The notes under the pieces: generated by a model | Told to the model about the DNA's origin: nothing | The model's input: the letters and a program-made list of their open reading frames with translations, nothing else | Databases searched by the model: none | Made by a program: the position numbers and the translations under genes | Part shown: one piece after another, positions 62,412 through 64,000 of the stretch | How positions within the stretch are numbered: the stretch's first letter is position 1 | Layout: each line of letters begins with the position of its first letter | Origin: Bacteroidota bacterium | GTDB taxonomy: Bacteria; Bacteroidota; Bacteroidia; Bacteroidales; VadinHA17 | NCBI GenBank assembly: GCA_003250475.1 | Contig: QKGI01000045.1 | Coordinates: forward strand, 1 to 64,000 | Reading direction: 5' to 3' | Length of the DNA stretch: 64,000 nt

Positions 62412-62425
62412 AGAGTATATCACCT

Positions 62426-62455
62426 GAGAGCGGTAATTCCGCTCTCTTTTTTTTT
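62426..62455 (+). terminator. Intrinsic terminator after fabH
   Basis: Perfect 8-base stem GAGAGCGG/CCGCTCTC (62426-62433 and 62439-62446), 5-base loop, then nine Ts (62447-62455). Confidence 0.93.
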
Positions 62456-62473
62456 ATCAGGCACAATACTTTT

Positions 62474-62481
62474 TATATTTG
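62474..62481 (+). promoter_or_regulatory. Candidate -7 element for bactofilin-ATP synthase operon
   Basis: TATATTTG matches TAnnTTTG, 46 bases before the bactofilin ATG and just past the fabH terminator. The -33 position falls in the terminator T-run and is not a clear TTTG. Confidence 0.5.
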
Positions 62482-62527
62482 TGTGTTAAATAAATTCAGG
62501 GAAGTAAGGGATAAAATAAATTTCATT

Positions 62528-62920
62528 ATGGCAAAAATCATGGAGACAGACAACGGAGCAGCAGTCAACCTAATAAGTCAGGGCACAGAGATAACCGGTG
62601 ATATCAAATCATCAGGAGATGTCCGGATAGACGGAGTTCTTAACGGTAACATGGTTACTAAGGGGAAGGTGGTTATCGGTCCGACAGGCCGGGTTAAGGG
62701 TGAGGTTGAATGCAAAAATTCCGAGGTGTCAGGCGTGATAGACGGAAAAATTACCGTGTCACAGCTCCTGAACCTGAAGTCGTCATCGAAAATCAACGGT
62801 ACAATCGTTACGAATAAGCTCTCAATTGAACCGGGAGCAATCTTTACGGGTAACTGCGCCATGAAAGACGGTGAAAATGGAGGAGCAACAGCAGTCAGGC
62901 CCAAAGAAGGAGACAAATAG
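62528..62920 (+). CDS. Bactofilin family cytoskeletal protein
   Basis: 130 residues from ATG 62528; the track start (62387) lies inside fabH and upstream of the terminator. The central part is the bactofilin right-handed beta-helix with a hydrophobic/Gly periodicity (ITGDIKSSGDVRIDGVLNGNM, GPTGRVKGEVECKNSEVSGVIDGKI). Short flexible tails flank it. Bactofilins polymerise without nucleotides and organise cell shape or polar complexes. It overlaps the next gene (AtpZ-like) and so is co-expressed with ATP synthase genes, a neighbourhood common in Bacteroidota. Confidence 0.93.
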   Translation: MAKIMETDNGAAVNLISQGTEITGDIKSSGDVRIDGVLNGNMVTKGKVVIGPTGRVKGEVECKNSEVSGVIDGKITVSQLLNLKSSSKINGTIVTNKLSIEPGAIFTGNCAMKDGENGGATAVRPKEGDK

Positions 62921-63113
62921 CGGCCTTTCCGGATATTCAAGGTACAGCACCATCGCCATACAGATGGTGGTTATTATTGTCATCACTACCCTCGGAGGCG
63001 TCAGACTCGACAGATGGGCAGGCACCGAACCTGTCCTGACAGTGATTCTCTCACTGCTTGGAGTGGCAGCTGCCATGTGGCTGGTTATTAAAGAGGCCAT
63101 CAGGAACAAGTGA
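62877..63113 (+). CDS. AtpZ/AtpI-family small membrane protein
   Basis: 78 residues from ATG 62877 (GTG 62871 gives 80). Two hydrophobic helices (TIAIQMVVIIVITTLGGVRLD and LTVILSLLGVAAAMWLVIKEAI) with the Gly and Arg/Asp pattern of the AtpZ / F0F1 subunit family; relatives form a Mg2+/Ca2+ channel with AtpI or assist c-ring assembly. The start overlaps the end of the bactofilin gene by about 44 bases in another frame, and the next gene begins 1 base after its stop. Confidence 0.85.
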   Translation: MEEQQQSGPKKETNSGLSGYSRYSTIAIQMVVIIVITTLGGVRLDRWAGTEPVLTVILSLLGVAAAMWLVIKEAIRNK

Positions 63114-63114
63114 G

Positions 63115-63507
63115 ATGTTTACTCCAAGAGCAATAAGATCCTACATGTCTCTCTTAATCCTGTCACTGGTTATTATACTGCTTATTTCGGTGCTTTACAG
63201 ATTTTATCCCTCTCTTTACAATCATGCTTATGCTGTCGCACTTACCGGAGGGTTTACGCTTGCAGCCTTCATTTCACTTTTAATCTTTTTTAACGGTTTC
63301 AGTTCGGAAGCGGGCAGAAGTGTGTTTCTGACACTTATGGCGCTGGGGATGAAGTTGCTGCTTTCTCTCGTGCTTGCATTACTGTTCCTGGTGGTCTTTA
63401 AAAACGATCAGATCGGTTCAGTGATATTATTTTTTATCCTATATTTGGCGTTCACTTTTTATGTAATACGTACATTCGTAAGTGTCCTGAAAAAGAAGAC
63501 GGTTTAA
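63115..63507 (+). CDS. AtpI-like four-helix membrane protein of the ATP synthase operon
   Basis: 130 residues from ATG 63115; the track start overlaps the previous gene and is unlikely. Four helices are visible (SLLILSLVIILLISVLY, ALTGGFTLAAFISLLIFF, MKLLLSLVLALLFLVVF, VILFFILYLAFTFYVIRTF). Its place between the AtpZ-like gene and atpB points to AtpI-type assembly function. Sequence similarity to proteobacterial AtpI is weak by eye. Confidence 0.75.
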   Translation: MFTPRAIRSYMSLLILSLVIILLISVLYRFYPSLYNHAYAVALTGGFTLAAFISLLIFFNGFSSEAGRSVFLTLMALGMKLLLSLVLALLFLVVFKNDQIGSVILFFILYLAFTFYVIRTFVSVLKKKTV

Positions 63508-63518
63508 AGTTAATAAGC

Positions 63519-64000
63519 TTGAAAAACAGGTATCAATATTTTCTGCTCATACTGCTTGGAATAATTGCTGCAACAGTTCCGGCCCTCTCTGCCGGAATGA
63601 GCAAGGAAGACAAAAAATCACACGACATTGAAGGGAAGTTTAATGCCAGCGAGTTCATCATGGAGCATGTTTCCGACTCACATGAATGGCACATACTGAC
63701 AAAAAAAGACGGCACTTCAGTGGCTGTTTATCTCCCGGTTATTATCTATGACAGACAATCGGGGATTCATATTTTTTCCTCTGAAAAGATTGCTCACGGG
63801 CACAGTTACATGGGTTATGCAATTGCCCATGAAGGTGATTATGCCGGAAAGATAATCAGGGTAGATCATGAGGGTCATTATGACGGTTCAAAACCACCTC
63901 TTGACTTCTCGATCACCAAGGCCGTTTTCGGGATGCTCATAGCATCACTGATACTGCTCTGGCTCATGATATCCATGGCCCGTTCATACAGGAAAAGCGG
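63519..64000 (+). CDS. atpB: F0F1 ATP synthase subunit a, N-terminal part (cut by window end)
   Basis: Not in the ORF track because it starts with TTG (63519) and runs off the window. 160 codons are visible. A signal-like N-terminus (YFLLILLGIIAATVPALSAG) precedes a His-rich extracytoplasmic domain (EHVSDSHEWHILTKKDG, then GHSYMGYAIAHEG), and the first membrane helix (FGMLIASLILLWLMISMARSYRKS) begins at about residue 130. This N-terminal extension is a feature of Bacteroidota AtpB. The proton-channel helices lie beyond the window. Confidence 0.85.
   Translation, partial: MKNRYQYFLLILLGIIAATVPALSAGMSKEDKKSHDIEGKFNASEFIMEHVSDSHEWHILTKKDGTSVAVYLPVIIYDRQSGIHIFSSEKIAHGHSYMGYAIAHEGDYAGKIIRVDHEGHYDGSKPPLDFSITKAVFGMLIASLILLWLMISMARSYRKS

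Noticed and set aside
1-64000. CRISPR arrays, tRNA/rRNA genes, transposases, prophage or anti-phage defence genes
   Set aside because: No regularly spaced repeats, no cloverleaf-like sequence, and no recognisable mobile-element or defence proteins in any supported ORF.

Overview
The window looks like a chromosomal segment from a member of the Bacteroidota, most likely order Bacteroidales or a close relative. Four things support this. (1) The M6-family protease ends in a type IX secretion (T9SS) sorting domain. (2) Several genes are preceded by the Bacteroidota -7 promoter element TAnnTTTG. (3) There are lineage-typical families: DUF4271 next to hemD and rnpA, an AtpB with a long signal-peptide-bearing N-terminus, a LolA-like/ABC/beta-barrel cluster, and an M56 protein fused to TonB-type modules. 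(4) The polyprenyl synthase resembles menaquinone side-chain enzymes. GC content looks moderate. No phage, insertion sequence, CRISPR array, tRNA or rRNA was seen. Most of the window is core chromosome, with some accessory regulatory and envelope modules.

Layout. 1-4.6 kb: the tail of an adenine deaminase gene, uvrC, then a minus-strand group (CoA-binding protein, polyprenyl synthase, lspA). 4.6-17.6 kb: acyl-CoA ligase, queD-polA-moaD-moaE, a C-terminal processing protease, rnpA-hemD-DUF4271-deoC, an MFS exporter-dtd pair and mntP. 17.6-30.4 kb: a GH127 lipoprotein, a PHP phosphatase divergent from an FNR-like regulator, a T9SS-secreted M6 protease, a Tat-exported TldD with TldE, a TIGR01777 epimerase, a C_GCAxxG_C_C protein, phosphofructokinase with PPi-type residues, and rsgA. 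30.4-42.7 kb: a degenerate hybrid histidine kinase translationally coupled to rsgA and followed by selU; an operon pepE-asmA-histidine kinase-U32; then an ECF sigma / anti-sigma-like / acidic beta-barrel operon. 42.7-54.7 kb: a repeat-bearing GH16-fold protein without catalytic glutamates, an e(P4) phosphatase lipoprotein, a BlaI/M56 pair with a visible double operator, and a TetR / LolA-like / two FtsX permeases / ATPase / beta-barrel cluster. 54.7-64 kb: an ICMT-like methyltransferase, YugP protease, yidD, a four-gene LiaF-like/LytS/LytT operon, DUF177-rpmF-plsX-fabH, bactofilin, and the start of the ATP synthase operon, cut by the window end in atpB.

How the genes work together. Envelope biogenesis dominates: lspA matures lipoproteins, the TetR cluster probably moves a lipid or lipoprotein to the outer membrane, plsX/fabH/acyl-CoA ligase handle fatty acids, and several sensors (ECF trio, LiaF/LytST, BlaI/M56) are placed to watch the envelope. 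The best candidates for undescribed biology are the catalytically dead GH16-fold protein with N-terminal helical repeats, the histidine kinase whose phospho-acceptor His is Phe, the TetR-controlled LolA/ABC/porin locus, and the TldD/TldE pair in which only TldD carries an export signal.
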